This document shows positions 30,156 through 39,203 of a stretch of 64,000 nucleotides of DNA, one piece after another. The number at the start of each line of letters is the position of its first letter. Position 1 is the stretch's first letter. The stretch is from CAVYXK01 sp963772445 (GTDB taxonomy: Bacteria > Pseudomonadota > Alphaproteobacteria > Acetobacterales > Acetobacteraceae), in the NCBI GenBank assembly GCA_963772445.1, contig CAVYXK010000019.1, positions 558,001 through 622,000 on the forward strand, written 5' to 3'. Both the position numbers and the translations under genes were made by a program. A model generated the notes under the pieces. It was not told where the DNA came from and ran no database searches. It was given only the letters and a program-made list of their open reading frames with translations.

Positions 30156-31559
30156 TCATTCGACGCGCCCGCGCGCCTCGAACCGATACGGGCTCGCACT
30201 TGTCGTCAGTGGATCGAGCGCGAGCCGGTGCTCCAGCGGCGGGAAGGCGCGGCTGTGGCAATCCGGTCTATCGCACAATCGGCACGACAATCCGATGCCA
30301 ACGCGTGCCCGCTGAAGATCCAATCCGTCCGCATATACGACGTCGGGCGCGTGCGTGAGGGCGCAGCCGAGGGCTACGACGTGCGTCGGCCGTGGTTCGC
30401 CCCAACGCGACACCGGGGCTTCCACCGTGCGGGCGAAGCACAGGAACGCTGCGCCGTCCGGCAGCTCTGCGATCTGCACCTGCACCTCGCCCGGACGGGC
30501 GAAGGCGGTGTGCACCACCCAGCGCGGGCATGAGCCGCCATAGCGTGCGAATGGGAATCCGGCGGCGGAGAATCGCTTCGACACGTTTCCGGCCGGATCG
30601 ACGCGTACGAAGAAGAACGGGACGCCGCGCGCGCCCGGCCGTTGCAGCGACGACAGCCGCTGGCAGGCCTGTTCGTAGGAAACGCCGAACCGCGCAGCCA
30701 GAGCCGTGACATCGTGCCTTAGCGCCTGGGCGCTGGCGCGGAATGGCGCGTACGGCATCAACAGTGCTGCTGCGACGTAGTTCAGCAGGCCGATGCGGAT
30801 CAGCATTGCCGCTTCGGGGGAGGAGGGCGCGGCTGCCTGGACGATGGCATCGACCGGCTCGCGCGCTTCCAACAGGGCCAGTTGGAAGGCCATTTGGAAG
30901 CCGCGGCTCTCGCGTGGGAGTGCCTCGGATAAGGCCAGGCTGCGCGTCGCCGGATCGTAGCGTCGCAGCGCGCCGGCCAGCGGCTGCACTGTCACCGTCA
31001 ATCCGTGCGCGCGACGCAGCCGTTCGGCGACGGCGTGGTTCATCTCGTGCGGGGAGGCCGCGAGTTCCGCGGCGATCGCCTCTGCCGCCGTTTCCAGTTC
31101 GGGGAAGTGGTTGGCGTGTTCGTCGAAGAAGTCGCGTGCTTCCTCATTGGGCAACAGCACCCGCCGGCCGGACGGTAACGCGATGCCGCCGGCATCCTCG
31201 CGGGCGACCCGCCAGGCGCGATACAGGGTCAGGATGGCGCGCGCGACGTTTGGCGCTGTACCCGCGAGCTCCATCACCTCCTCGTCCGGTACAACGTCGG
31301 CGCTGAGCAACGGATCGGCAAACACCTCGCGCAGACCGGCGACGAGCTGCCGCTCGGTGTTGCCGGACAGTGTTGCCAGATCGGCCTGTAGGGTCTCGGC
31401 CAACTTGATCAGCAACGAGGCGGTGACGGTGCGCTGGTCGTGCTCGATCAGGTTGAGATAGCTCGCGGAGATGCCGAGCCGGGCGGCCAGGGCTTGTTGC
31501 GTCAGGTCCCGCTCTGTCCTCAGGCGTCGGACCGTTCGACCGATCAGGGCTCGGGGCAT
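30156..31559 (-). CDS. XRE-family regulator with ImmA/IrrE-type domain (ScfR/RamB/MccR-like)
   Basis: A 467-residue regulator. The N-terminal XRE HTH reads RRLRTERDLTQQALAARLGISASYLNLIEHDQRTVT (residues about 11-47). The middle has the short-chain fatty acyl regulator region with ASPHEMNHAVAERL, and the C-terminal domain carries a cysteine cluster (GLSCRLCDRPDCHSRAF). In Corynebacterium, RamB of this family controls isocitrate lyase and malate synthase. Here it is divergent from aceA, so control of the glyoxylate bypass in response to acetate or acyl-CoA is a reasonable inference. Confidence 0.87.
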   Translation of the reverse strand: MPRALIGRTVRRLRTERDLTQQALAARLGISASYLNLIEHDQRTVTASLLIKLAETLQADLATLSGNTERQLVAGLREVFADPLLSADVVPDEEVMELAGTAPNVARAILTLYRAWRVAREDAGGIALPSGRRVLLPNEEARDFFDEHANHFPELETAAEAIAAELAASPHEMNHAVAERLRRAHGLTVTVQPLAGALRRYDPATRSLALSEALPRESRGFQMAFQLALLEAREPVDAIVQAAAPSSPEAAMLIRIGLLNYVAAALLMPYAPFRASAQALRHDVTALAARFGVSYEQACQRLSSLQRPGARGVPFFFVRVDPAGNVSKRFSAAGFPFARYGGSCPRWVVHTAFARPGEVQVQIAELPDGAAFLCFARTVEAPVSRWGEPRPTHVVALGCALTHAPDVVYADGLDLQRARVGIGLSCRLCDRPDCHSRAFPPLEHRLALDPLTTSASPYRFEARGRVE

Positions 31560-31594
31560 CTTTACAGCCTTTACTGATTTTCGGCGAAGCGTGT

Positions 31595-31613
31595 GAAAGG
31601 CGTGACGCCTTTC
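31595..31613. promoter_or_regulatory. Candidate operator in the regulator-aceA divergent region
   Basis: Perfect inverted repeat GAAAGGCG-TGA-CGCCTTTC, 36 bases upstream of the regulator start and 86 bases upstream of the aceA start. A second smaller repeat AGCCG-ATAG-CGGCT lies at about 31627-31640. The location between divergently transcribed genes is where an autoregulated ScfR-type protein would bind. Confidence 0.55.
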
Positions 31614-31698
31614 CGCAGCACATTAGCCGATAGCGGCTGTTATTCGCATCCGCAATGTCAATAATTAACGCACCTGTTTTCGTTGCCAGAGGTTCCTC

Positions 31699-33074
31699 AT
31701 GCGCCCCATTCCCACAGAGTGCCGTGCCCCCGATGGAAGCCAAGGCGGGTTCGGCGATCCCGAGCGCTTCGCCGGGATCCGGCGCGACTACACGCCGGCC
31801 GATGTCGAGCGGCTGGCCGGCTCCTTCCGTATCCGGCACACGCTGGCGGAGATGGGTGCTGCCCGGCTCTGGCATCTGCTGGGGACCGAGCCGTATGTGG
31901 CGACGCTCGGCGCGCTGACCGGCAACCAGGCGCTGCAGCAGGTCAAGGCGGGGCTGAAGGCGATCTACCTGTCGGGGTGGCAGGTCGCGGCCGACGCCAA
32001 TTCCGCCGGGCAGATGTATCCCGACCAGTCGCTCTATCCCGTGGATTCTGTTCCGAATGTCGTGCGGCGGATCAATGCTGCGCTGCGCCGGGCGGATCAG
32101 ATCGCGGTGAGCGAAGGAAGCGCCGACGGCACGTATTGGATGGCGCCGATCGTTGCCGACGCTGAAGCGGGGTTTGGTGGGCCGCTCAATGCCTATGAGC
32201 TGATGCGGGCGATGATCGAGGCGGGCGCCGCCGGCGTGCATTTCGAGGACCAGTTGGCGAGCGAGAAGAAATGCGGGCATCTCGGCGGCAAGGTGCTGGT
32301 GCCAATCGCGCAGCACATCCGCACGCTCAATGCGGCTCGGTTGGCGGCGGATGTCGAGGGCGTGTCCACGCTGCTGCTGTGCCGGACCGATGCGCAGTCG
32401 GCGCAGCTTCTGACCAGCGATATCGATGAGCGCGACCGGGCGTTTATCTCTGGCGAGCGGACGGGGGAGGGGTTCTTCCGGATCAAGCCGGGGTGTGGGG
32501 TGGATTACGCGATTGCTCGCAGCCTGGCCTACGCGCCTTATGCCGATCTGTTGTGGTGGGAGACGAGCGAGCCCGATATGGGCGAAGCGGAGCGGTTCGC
32601 CGAAGCGATCCATCGCCGGTACCGGGCAAGATACTGGCCTATAACTGCTCGCCGAGCTTCAACTGGGCGAAGAAGCTGTCGCCGGAGCGGATTGCGGGGT
32701 TCCAGCGGGATATCGCGGCGATGGGGTACCGGTTCCAGTTCGTTACGCTGGCCGGCTTCCACAGCCTGAACCATTCGATGTTCACGCTGGCTCGTGGTTA
32801 TCGGGACCGCGGTATGGCTGCGTATTCGGAGCTGCAGCAGGCGGAGTTTGCGTCCGAGGCTGCCGGCTACACGGCGACGCGCCATCAGCGCGAGGTGGGG
32901 GTGGGGTATTTCGACGCGGTCGCGATGGCGATCTCGGGTGGGCGGTCTTCGACTACTGCGTTATCGGGTAGCACGGAGGCCGCGCAGTTTCGTGCGTCTG
33001 GCGAGCGCGCCGAGCCGGAGGGGTATGACGATGGGCTGGTGCACGCGCATGCCTGGGCGGCGAGTGGGGATTAG
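31699..33074 (+). CDS. aceA: Isocitrate lyase (frameshift near 32622)
   Basis: Key enzyme of the glyoxylate bypass, splitting isocitrate into glyoxylate and succinate. Landmarks: GLKAIYLSGWQVAADAN, MYPDQSLYPVDSVP, YWMAPIVADAEAGFGG and the catalytic loop KKC192GHLGGKVL. A missing C around 32622 shifts the frame after IHRRY; adding one restores PGKILAYNCSPSFNWAKKL and the C-terminus ending HAWAASGD. AGAGG lies before the ATG. About 460 codons when repaired, the normal length. No malate synthase gene is seen nearby. Confidence 0.92.
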
Positions 33075-33725
33075 GGGCGTTCAGCCAGACGGCCGGCGGC
33101 GGCGGCCTTTTCCACCGCTCCTGCAGTGGTGTACGTGGGCTGGGCTTGCCCGTCGTCATCAGCGGTCTATTCTCATCGCCGTCTCGTTTCGTTGTGTGCG
33201 AGACGTTGGATCATGTGGTGAGATGACTTCAGGATGCATGCACACGAATGGCGTGTGCAATCGTCCGCGGCGCTCATCACCGTCTCATTTCTATGCATGT
33301 GAGATGTGGGATCATTTGGTGAAACAATTTTAGAAGAGACCGTGGACGCACGTTAAGGCGCACCGATGGCGCGCGGTTGGGTGGATTGATATTCTGGCGC
33401 CGTACCGGATTCGCATCGGGCGGCGCCCTTCCCTCACCCCGGCAAGGTCGCGCTTGCGGCATGGTGCCTTGCGGGCGAGGCCCCCTCCCGCAAGGGGCCC
33501 GCAAGGGGAGGGGGTGTTATGCTGCTTGACGCAGATTGTTGTCGGGTGGCGCGGGCGGCTCGATCGGGTGCGCGGTGCTGTGCTGATCGATGGCTGCGTC
33601 GTGCTCGGTGGCGGCTTGGTGTCGCGCTGGGGCGGCGTCCTGCTCCCTGCCCCCTCCCGCAACAGGGTTGTCGCGCTTCGCCGTATAGTGTCTCGCTGGC
33701 CCGGCCCCGTCCCCGCGGCCCTCTC
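33075..33725. other. Non-coding stretch with hairpins and REP-like repeats
   Basis: 650 bases after aceA. The first half contains a pair of 50-base repeats with hairpins (listed separately). The second half contains C/G-rich palindromes, including CCCCCTCCCGCAAGGGG at 33481-33497 with a second copy running straight on to 33514. No gene with coding-like composition was found. Confidence 0.6.
33172..33322 (+). ncRNA. Candidate structured RNA: three hairpins, two of them a covarying repeat
   Basis: Two ungapped 50-base repeats, 33172-33221 and 33273-33322, match at 40 of 50 positions. Each folds a seven-base-pair hairpin: CGTCTCG/CGAGACG in the first, CGTCTCA/TGAGATG in the second. A G-C to A-T change is compensated and a G-C becomes G-T, so pairing is kept. 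Each is followed by the nearly invariant GGATCATNTGGTGA. Between them lies TGCACACG/CGTGTGCA, a perfect eight-base-pair stem with a five-base loop. No promoter or terminator could be assigned. Confidence 0.4.
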
Positions 33726-33735
33726 GCGCAAGGGG
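33726..33735. repeat. Target-site duplication of IS4-family copy 2 (left)
   Basis: GCGCAAGGGG directly before the element, repeated at 35294-35303. It lies at the loop of another REP-like palindrome. Confidence 0.9.
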
Positions 33736-35293
33736 CTACCGTTGTCCCACAACCCCAAATCGACTTTCCTGAGTGCTGAGCAGCGGATTTGAGGCGGGTC
33801 GAGTCTGCATCAGCGATCTTTCGAGGCTCCCGCCGAACGGGCGGCGGCAGCCGGCTGGCGCCGCCCCTCCGGCAGGCCCCTTTGCAGCCCCCTGCGAAAT
33901 CAAATTCGCTCCCGACCAACAACCCACCGGAGCCGATTCGCATGAACGACCAGCCGCAGCTTGGTCACTTTGGCAATCGCCGCCTGGCCGCGGTCGGCGA
34001 CAGCCTGCTGGGGGCGATGCAGAAGCAGCGCACCATGTGCCTCTCGGCATTGGCCGACATCCGCGGCCAAGCCCGCCAGTTTCAGCGTTTCCTCGACAAC
34101 GAGGCGGTCAGCATGCACGAGATGCTGGTGCATGCCGCCCGGCAGACCGCCCGGCGCGCCGTCGGGCGGCACGTCCTGGCGATCACCGATACCACGGAGC
34201 TGAATTACGCTCCCCACAGCGGCGCCAAGCGCGGCTTTGGCACGGTCGGCAACGGGACCGACATCGGCGTGCTGCTGCACCCGGTGATTGCGGTGGATGC
34301 CGAGCAGGGCGGGCTGATCGGGCTGGTCGGTGCCACGGTGATCAACCGCACCGACGGCCCGGTGACGGACCATAAGACACGCCCGGCCGACGAGAAGGAG
34401 TCTCGCCGCTGGCTGGCGGCCGCCGAGACCGCCGGCGAGGTGCTGGCGGAGGCGGCGATGATCACTGTGGTCGAGGACCGCGAGGGCGACATCTATGACC
34501 AGTTCGCGCGTCGGCCGGACAACGTGCATCTGTTGGTGCGGGCCGCGCAGAACCGCTCGCTCGAGGGCGATGAGAAACTGTTCGCGCGATGCGCCGCCTG
34601 GTCAGCAGTAACACAGCACACCATCCAGGTGCCGGCCCGGCATGGCAAGCCGGCGCGGGCCGAGCGGACCGCCGTCGTGGCGGTGCGCTCCGGCGAGGTC
34701 ACGATCAAGCGGCCACTGCGCGCCGAGCCAGGCCTGGCGCCGACCTTGACCCTGCGGGTGGTGGATGTGCGCGAGATCGCCCCACCGTCGGCGCAGCAAC
34801 CCTTACACTGGTGTCTGCTGACCACGCATGCGGTGGGCGGTGCGGCGGAGGCGCTGCAGATTGTCGCCTGGTACCGGCTGCGTTGGACGGTGTCGATGTG
34901 GAGACCTCGCAGATCACGACGCCGCTCAGCCTGGCGAAGCTGGTGACGGTGGCGCTGATTGCCGCCGTGCGGGTCATGCAACTGGTGATCGGTCGCGACG
35001 GCAGTACGGGGCAGTCCATAGAGGACGTTGCCGACCCCGCCGAACTGCCGGCGCTACGGGCGATCAGCGCCTCCCTCGAAGGGCCGACCGACAAGTTGAA
35101 GAACCCGTTCGATCCTGCCTTGCTGGCTTATTACGCCTGGATCGCCGCACGCCTCGGAGGCTGGTCCGGCTACACCTCCAAGGGATATCGGCCGCCCGGT
35201 CCCAAGACCATGGCCCGCGGTCTCAAGCGCCTCGATGCCATGGTGCAGGGCTGGATGCTGGCTAATCGTTCCGCACTTGTGGGACTCCGGTAG
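33736..35293 (+). mobile_element. IS4-family insertion sequence, copy 2 (transposase disrupted)
   Basis: 1558 bp, opposite orientation to copy 1 and almost identical to it, with the same CTACCG...CGGTAG ends. It differs mainly by a 34-bp internal deletion in the transposase gene and a one-base difference upstream. The flanking 10-bp duplication is intact. Confidence 0.93.
33942..35293 (+). pseudogene. IS4-family transposase with 34-bp deletion
   Basis: Matches the intact copy at 26441-27826 until WYRLRW, then loses 34 bp at 34885-34887, between two GGA triplets three bases long (GGA...GGA). The lost segment encodes IIEQLFRTMKTD, including the catalytic E and K of the YREK motif, and the frame shifts after it. 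The downstream part continues in another frame to the normal TAG. The product cannot be catalytically active. The start has the usual MNDQPQLGHFGNRRL. Confidence 0.92.
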
Positions 35294-35303
35294 GCGCAAG
35301 GGG
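35294..35303. repeat. Target-site duplication of IS4-family copy 2 (right)
   Basis: GCGCAAGGGG, identical to 33726-33735. Confidence 0.9.
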
Positions 35304-35706
35304 AGGGGGAGCAGGGGCCGGCTCCGCCGGCTGTGGCTGTTGGGGATAGCGCCTCTGTCATCAGGGCGATGGCACAATGCTCGGTCCAGGCGGCGCGGTC
35401 GCAGGCTTCAGTGTCCGTTTCCAGCTTCTGACGCGCTGTCTGTATGCGCAGCAGCAGCCTGAGGGCACTCTGCGCCTGGCGCATCATGCTGTTGGCCAGA
35501 GCGCGGTATTTCAGTGCCCCGTGGAATGACCTTTCGGGCTGCTGGGCGAAGCGCAGACACTCCTTCCACTGCTCGGAGGCGGCGACGTAGAGGGCGGCAA
35601 TGTCGGCCTCGGCGGCGTTGGCCGGACAGAGCGCGGCAATCTTGGCGATGACCGCACGGTCTCGGCGGGCGAGGTCTTCGGGGCTGTAAGCGATCGACAG
35701 GCAAAT
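35294..35706 (-). pseudogene. Truncated hypothetical gene next to IS4-family copy 2
   Basis: An open frame reading from 35706 downward (LARRDRAVIAKIAALCPANAAEADIAALYVAASEQWKEC in successive windows, then RALANSMMRQAQSALRLLLRIQTARQKLETDTEACDRAAWTEHCAIALM). It has the look of a real acetobacterial hypothetical protein but has no start codon: a TGA lies just upstream at 35707-35709. Its 3' end runs into the REP-like sequence used by the IS. Both ends are therefore probably lost. Confidence 0.5.
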
Positions 35707-35764
35707 TCAGTCGCGTTGCTGACCTGTGCTCCAGAATGGGGGCCATACGGGGGCCGTCGCCTTT

Positions 35765-36313
35765 TCAGCCAGCTCCCGCCCATGCCGCCAGTCTCTCGAC
35801 CGCGGGCGCCTGTACCGCCTGGCCCGCCAGCGCCGCGTCGAGCTCGGCCACCTCGACACCCAGTTGCCCGGCAAGCGTTGCTGTCGTCATAGGCACCAGC
35901 CGGCGCTTCGCCTTCAGCCTGGCGGCCAGGGTCACCGCCGAATCGGACCCGGGAGCGGCCGGCGTCGCTTCGCCAGCGGCCGGGGCGGGCTCGGGTGGTA
36001 CTTGCACAGGTGCCTCCCGCGGCGCACAGGCCTCAGCGGCCTTCCCTGCCGGCTTATCGGCCGGGCCCGAGCATCCCCCATCCACGAATACCCGAAGCTT
36101 CGCCGTGATGGCTGCCGTGGCAGGCGCGCGCTGCTTGAGACAAGTCTCGAGCGTCGAAGGCGTATAGCCGGTCGCCGTGGCGAGTTCGCCGAACCCGAAT
36201 CCGCGCCGAACCATCGCGCCCATGACCTGCTGGCGGAAGATCTGCCATTCCGCCGGCGGCATGCGCGCAGCGCGAGCGTTCGGCTTGGGAGGGTTTGACG
36301 CTGCACGCTTCAT
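35765..36313 (-). CDS. Hypothetical protein with HTH-like N-terminus
   Basis: A 182-residue protein. The N-terminal part (WQIFRQQVMGAMVRRGFGFGELATATGYTPSTLETCLKQR) fits an HTH of the kind that recognises a regulator. A proline/alanine-rich linker (PVQVPPEPAPAAGEATPAAP) and a second helical region (MTTATLAGQLGVEVAELDAALAG) follow. The start overlaps the stop of the upstream gene by four bases. No family is recognised; a decayed relative may lie at 37085-37538. Confidence 0.55.
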   Translation of the reverse strand: MKRAASNPPKPNARAARMPPAEWQIFRQQVMGAMVRRGFGFGELATATGYTPSTLETCLKQRAPATAAITAKLRVFVDGGCSGPADKPAGKAAEACAPREAPVQVPPEPAPAAGEATPAAPGSDSAVTLAARLKAKRRLVPMTTATLAGQLGVEVAELDAALAGQAVQAPAVERLAAWAGAG

Positions 36314-36597
36314 CGGAGCAGCCTTTCGTCTCGGAAGCCGGCGCGCGGTGCGTTCGGCAGCGGCCTGGGGGCAGCAGCAGACTGCGAACCAGAAGAGCCC
36401 GTGTCGGTCATAGTCAAAGTCGAAATCCCAGCGCCGTCGGACGCATGCCGTGCCGGCGGCGTTACTACGTCATCAACTCCCCGCGCGATCGCCATGCCGA
36501 GCTCGCCGATCACTCGCCTCAACGATGCTTCGCTCGCGGTGCCCGCCAGGCGCGCCAGCGGTGCAATCAGCCCGGTGAGCGCCTCCAGATCGGTCAC
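36310..36597 (-). CDS. Small hypothetical protein
   Basis: A 95-residue protein, TDLEALTGLIAPLARLAGTASEASLRRVIGELGMAIARGV at the N-terminus (two amphipathic helices) and a low-complexity C-terminus. It overlaps the following gene by ATGA, so they form a two-gene unit. Function unknown. Confidence 0.45.
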   Translation of the reverse strand: MTDLEALTGLIAPLARLAGTASEASLRRVIGELGMAIARGVDDVVTPPARHASDGAGISTLTMTDTGSSGSQSAAAPRPLPNAPRAGFRDERLLR

Positions 36598-36729
36598 TTG
36601 ACCAGCCCGAAATGCTTGGCAGTGCTATATCCGGCCTCCCCCGGCTTGTGACACAACCCAAAGCTCGACGGCCACGCGGACATTTGGCGAGCCATCGCAA
36701 ACCCGGGCACGACCGCACTGACAGTCCAA

Positions 36730-36807
<78 letters not shown>

Positions 36808-37663
36808 GTTTCCAGCCTCGGGGGACCACTGGGGGACCCAAAACCGGGGTCAGCCCGCCCCCGTAGCGGGCAATGGACTCGGCCGGTCCCCCTGTCTCTC
36901 CGATCGGGCTGGATTTCCGGGTTTCCGAGGCTGGGGCCTCGAAGGGCTTTCCCGGTCCCTACTACTGCCCAGCGGTCTCAGCCCCGACCCCTGCCTCCTC
37001 GAGCTGCCAAGGAATCGGAGCCTGCTCTCGTGGCGCGACTGACCGACCCTCCACCGGTTGAAGCAATCCTGGTACCACGGCTTGTCAGGCAAGTTCCTCG
37101 CACCGACGGTAATGGCGATCACCGACAACACCTTGCTTCCATACCCACTGCCTCCGGGCAAAATCCACTGCGGCGGCTGCCGGCTCGACCTCCAGACCAA
37201 CATCGGCCACGGCACCGATCCCGGCCGGCGTCCCGGCGGCTGAGAGCGAGGGCGCGTCACTTTTTGCCACCTCATCCGAGGTGGCAGAAGTGGACGCGGG
37301 CTCAGGCGGCGGTGGTGGTCCGGGTTCCGGGCCCCAGGTGGCGAACAGGTTCGACAGCGAGCGTGCCGAGGTGCGCGCTTGAGCAGGGGATCTTGGTCGT
37401 GCTCTCGGCGCGGCCGATCGCCGCGGCTAGGCCGGCGAATCCGACGTGAGCCTCGGTCAGCCGCGGTCGCACCTGCTGGCGGAGCTCCTGCCAGGCCCGG
37501 TGCGCGTGCCGCCCGGGCAACCTTCTCTGCCGAACCATTCGACTTCAAACGCTTGGCCGAGGTAGCGTGCGGCCCTGCCCGGCGCATGGGGCGCTGGTCC
37601 TCTGATGAGCGGCGCTGTCGGACGTAGAAGCCGGTGGCGCTGTTTTCATTGGCTGAGCGAGAT
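36808..37663. other. Interval between two tRNA fragments, no intact gene
   Basis: About 850 bases. The only long frames are shadows; a minus-strand frame reading GIRTLDPNLGKVA over the Gly tRNA fragment is a known false translation of tRNA. A decayed relative of the 35765 gene is listed separately. Confidence 0.5.
37085..37538 (-). pseudogene. Possible decayed paralogue of the HTH-like hypothetical gene
   Basis: One frame reads AWQELRQQVRPRLTEAHVGFAGLAAAIGRAESTTKIP, which has the same pattern as the gene at 35765 (EWQIFRQQV, FGELATATG). After IP the similarity seems to continue in another frame (LLKRAPRHAR), then a proline/alanine-rich linker in a third. This suggests at least two frameshifts. 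The comparison was by eye. Confidence 0.35.
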
Positions 37664-37714
37664 GCAACCTTGCCAAGGTTGGGGTCGAGGGTTCGAATCC
37701 CTTCGCCCGCTCCA
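37664..37714 (+). other. 3' fragment of tRNA-Gly(GCC) (probable attachment-site scar)
   Basis: Anticodon arm CAACC-TTGCCAA-GGTTG with anticodon GCC, then variable loop, T-arm GAGGG-TTCGAAT-CCCTT and 3' acceptor CGCCCGC-TCCA. The matching 5' acceptor strand GCGGGCG is absent. The rest of the D-arm is degenerate. A bona fide terminator follows at 37745. Confidence 0.8.
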
Positions 37715-37744
37715 GATCTTCTCAAAGAAATCAGGTGATTAAAG

Positions 37745-37766
37745 ACGGTCCTTCGGGGCCGTTTTT
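37745..37766 (+). terminator. Rho-independent terminator after the Gly tRNA fragment
   Basis: Stem ACGGTCC/GGGCCGT with a TTCG tetraloop, then TTTT at 37763-37766. Probably inherited with the displaced 3' end of the tRNA-Gly gene. Confidence 0.85.
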
Positions 37767-38039
37767 GCTTACAAGGGGCTACATCGCCGAAGCTGTAAGC
37801 TAGCTGTAAGCGGTCGGCCGGAAGCTGCGGGACAACGCAGCGGACGAATTTCAGCGGGATTGCACCCGTCCAGGCGCGGGTTGCCTTCCGAACCTGCACC
37901 CGAAAGAAGGCTTTCGAGTCTCCTCGACCCGCATGCAGCTGCCAGGCCGCATGGGGCGATACGCCGGTATCACGCAGGTGCCCTGCCAATGGCCCCGGCG
38001 ATCATCCGCCGTCATCGGCGCTCACGCAGATCGCAGCAA
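37767..38039. other. Intergenic stretch, no gene
   Basis: About 270 bases without a supportable gene. Two copies of GCTGTAAGC stand nearly side by side near 37791-37812, possibly arm-type sites of a lost integrase; this is speculative. Confidence 0.3.
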
Positions 38040-39191
38040 TCAGACATTGAGCGGATAGAGCCAGTTGAGCCAGGCATGCGCGCGGATGGTAATCTTGCGC
38101 AGCATCGCAAACCCGCCGCCGCCAGTGTAGATCGCCGCCACGCCATGCGCGCCGATCGGAAACTTCTCCAGGTCCTTGTCATCGAGCTGGATCTGGACGG
38201 CAAACTGGCCGAGCGCCTGGTGCGGATCGGCCGCGTCGAACCCCGGAAGCACATCGCTTGGCAGGTACTGCCCTGCCGCGTTCGCCCGCCAGATCTGCTC
38301 TACCGTCGCCTTGAAGATCTGCCCCGGATAGGGATCGAGCGCGACCTCGACGGGCTGGCCGGGACGGACATATTTTAGGTTCTCCTGGTAGTACGTCGCC
38401 AGCACGTAACGGTTGCTATCGAGGATGAATGCCGCGATGCCGCCGATGCGGTAGATGCCCGACACCATACCGGGGCGCACCTGTAGATTGACGATGCGGC
38501 CATCTGCCGGCGCGATCAACGTGGTGTTGTCCAGGTAGTAGCGAGCCTGCTGAAGTTGCGCCTCCACCGAGGCGACCTTGGTATTCACGCCACCGATTTC
38601 GGCCTCCAACTTAAGAACGGCACGCTTGATCTCAGCGTCGGTCTCGTCCACCGCCGCCTCGTCCCGGTGTGCCTCGGCGTCCCACTGATCGGCTTCCAAC
38701 AGTGTCCCGACATTCTGCACTTCGAGGGTCTGCGCCGCATGTTGCCTGTACCGCGCATAGCCAAGATTGGCTTCCGCGGCGCTCTTTTTGCCTTCGGCCA
38801 ACGCGACGTCGGCCTGGAGGACATCGACGTTCTGCTTCGCCTCCGCCAGTTCCGCTTCGAGTTGGCGAACCCTGGATTCGTAGACCGTTCGGTCGAACTG
38901 GAACAGCGGCTGGCCCTTTTTTACATGCGTGCCTTCCTCCACCAGCACGGCGGTGACCATGGTCGGCTCGGGCAGCCGGGGAATGAGCTGGATGGTGTAC
39001 TGAACCACTTTCGCATCGGTGGAGCTGGGCGTGACGAACCGGAGGCCGATGAGGAAGATGAGGAGAATGTGGGCGCCGAACAGACCGGAGATGATGCCCC
39101 AGCCGGGTGTGAATTTGATCAGCTTGAACCGGAAGAAGACCAGCCAGACCGCCGTGCAATAGACGATGGTAATCAGCAGCCCGGCGACCAT
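38040..39191 (-). CDS. Membrane-fusion (HlyD-family) protein, YiaV-like
   Basis: A 383-residue inner-membrane protein. Two TM helices at the N-terminus (LITIVYCTAVWLVFFRF and IISGLFGAHILLIFLIGL), then the barrel-sandwich part TAVLVEEGTHVKKGQPLFQFD, a long coiled coil (LEAELAEAKQNVDVLQADVALAEGKK) and the second half LIAPADGRIVNLQVRPG. The layout and the following DUF3302 gene match E. coli yiaV-yiaW. Likely part of an efflux or envelope-transport machine. Confidence 0.85.
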   Translation of the reverse strand: MVAGLLITIVYCTAVWLVFFRFKLIKFTPGWGIISGLFGAHILLIFLIGLRFVTPSSTDAKVVQYTIQLIPRLPEPTMVTAVLVEEGTHVKKGQPLFQFDRTVYESRVRQLEAELAEAKQNVDVLQADVALAEGKKSAAEANLGYARYRQHAAQTLEVQNVGTLLEADQWDAEAHRDEAAVDETDAEIKRAVLKLEAEIGGVNTKVASVEAQLQQARYYLDNTTLIAPADGRIVNLQVRPGMVSGIYRIGGIAAFILDSNRYVLATYYQENLKYVRPGQPVEVALDPYPGQIFKATVEQIWRANAAGQYLPSDVLPGFDAADPHQALGQFAVQIQLDDKDLEKFPIGAHGVAAIYTGGGGFAMLRKITIRAHAWLNWLYPLNV

Positions 39192-39203
39192 TTTGGCGCG
39201 CTC

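Noticed and set aside
33075..33333. Coding frame with repeated CxRDVG-like segments
   Set aside because: The repetition follows the hairpin DNA repeats; it lacks a start site and sits after the aceA stop in another frame.
36850..37989. A 379-codon minus-strand open frame
   Set aside because: It contains GIRTLDPNLGKVA, the well-known false translation of tRNA-Gly on the opposite strand, and is otherwise low-complexity.
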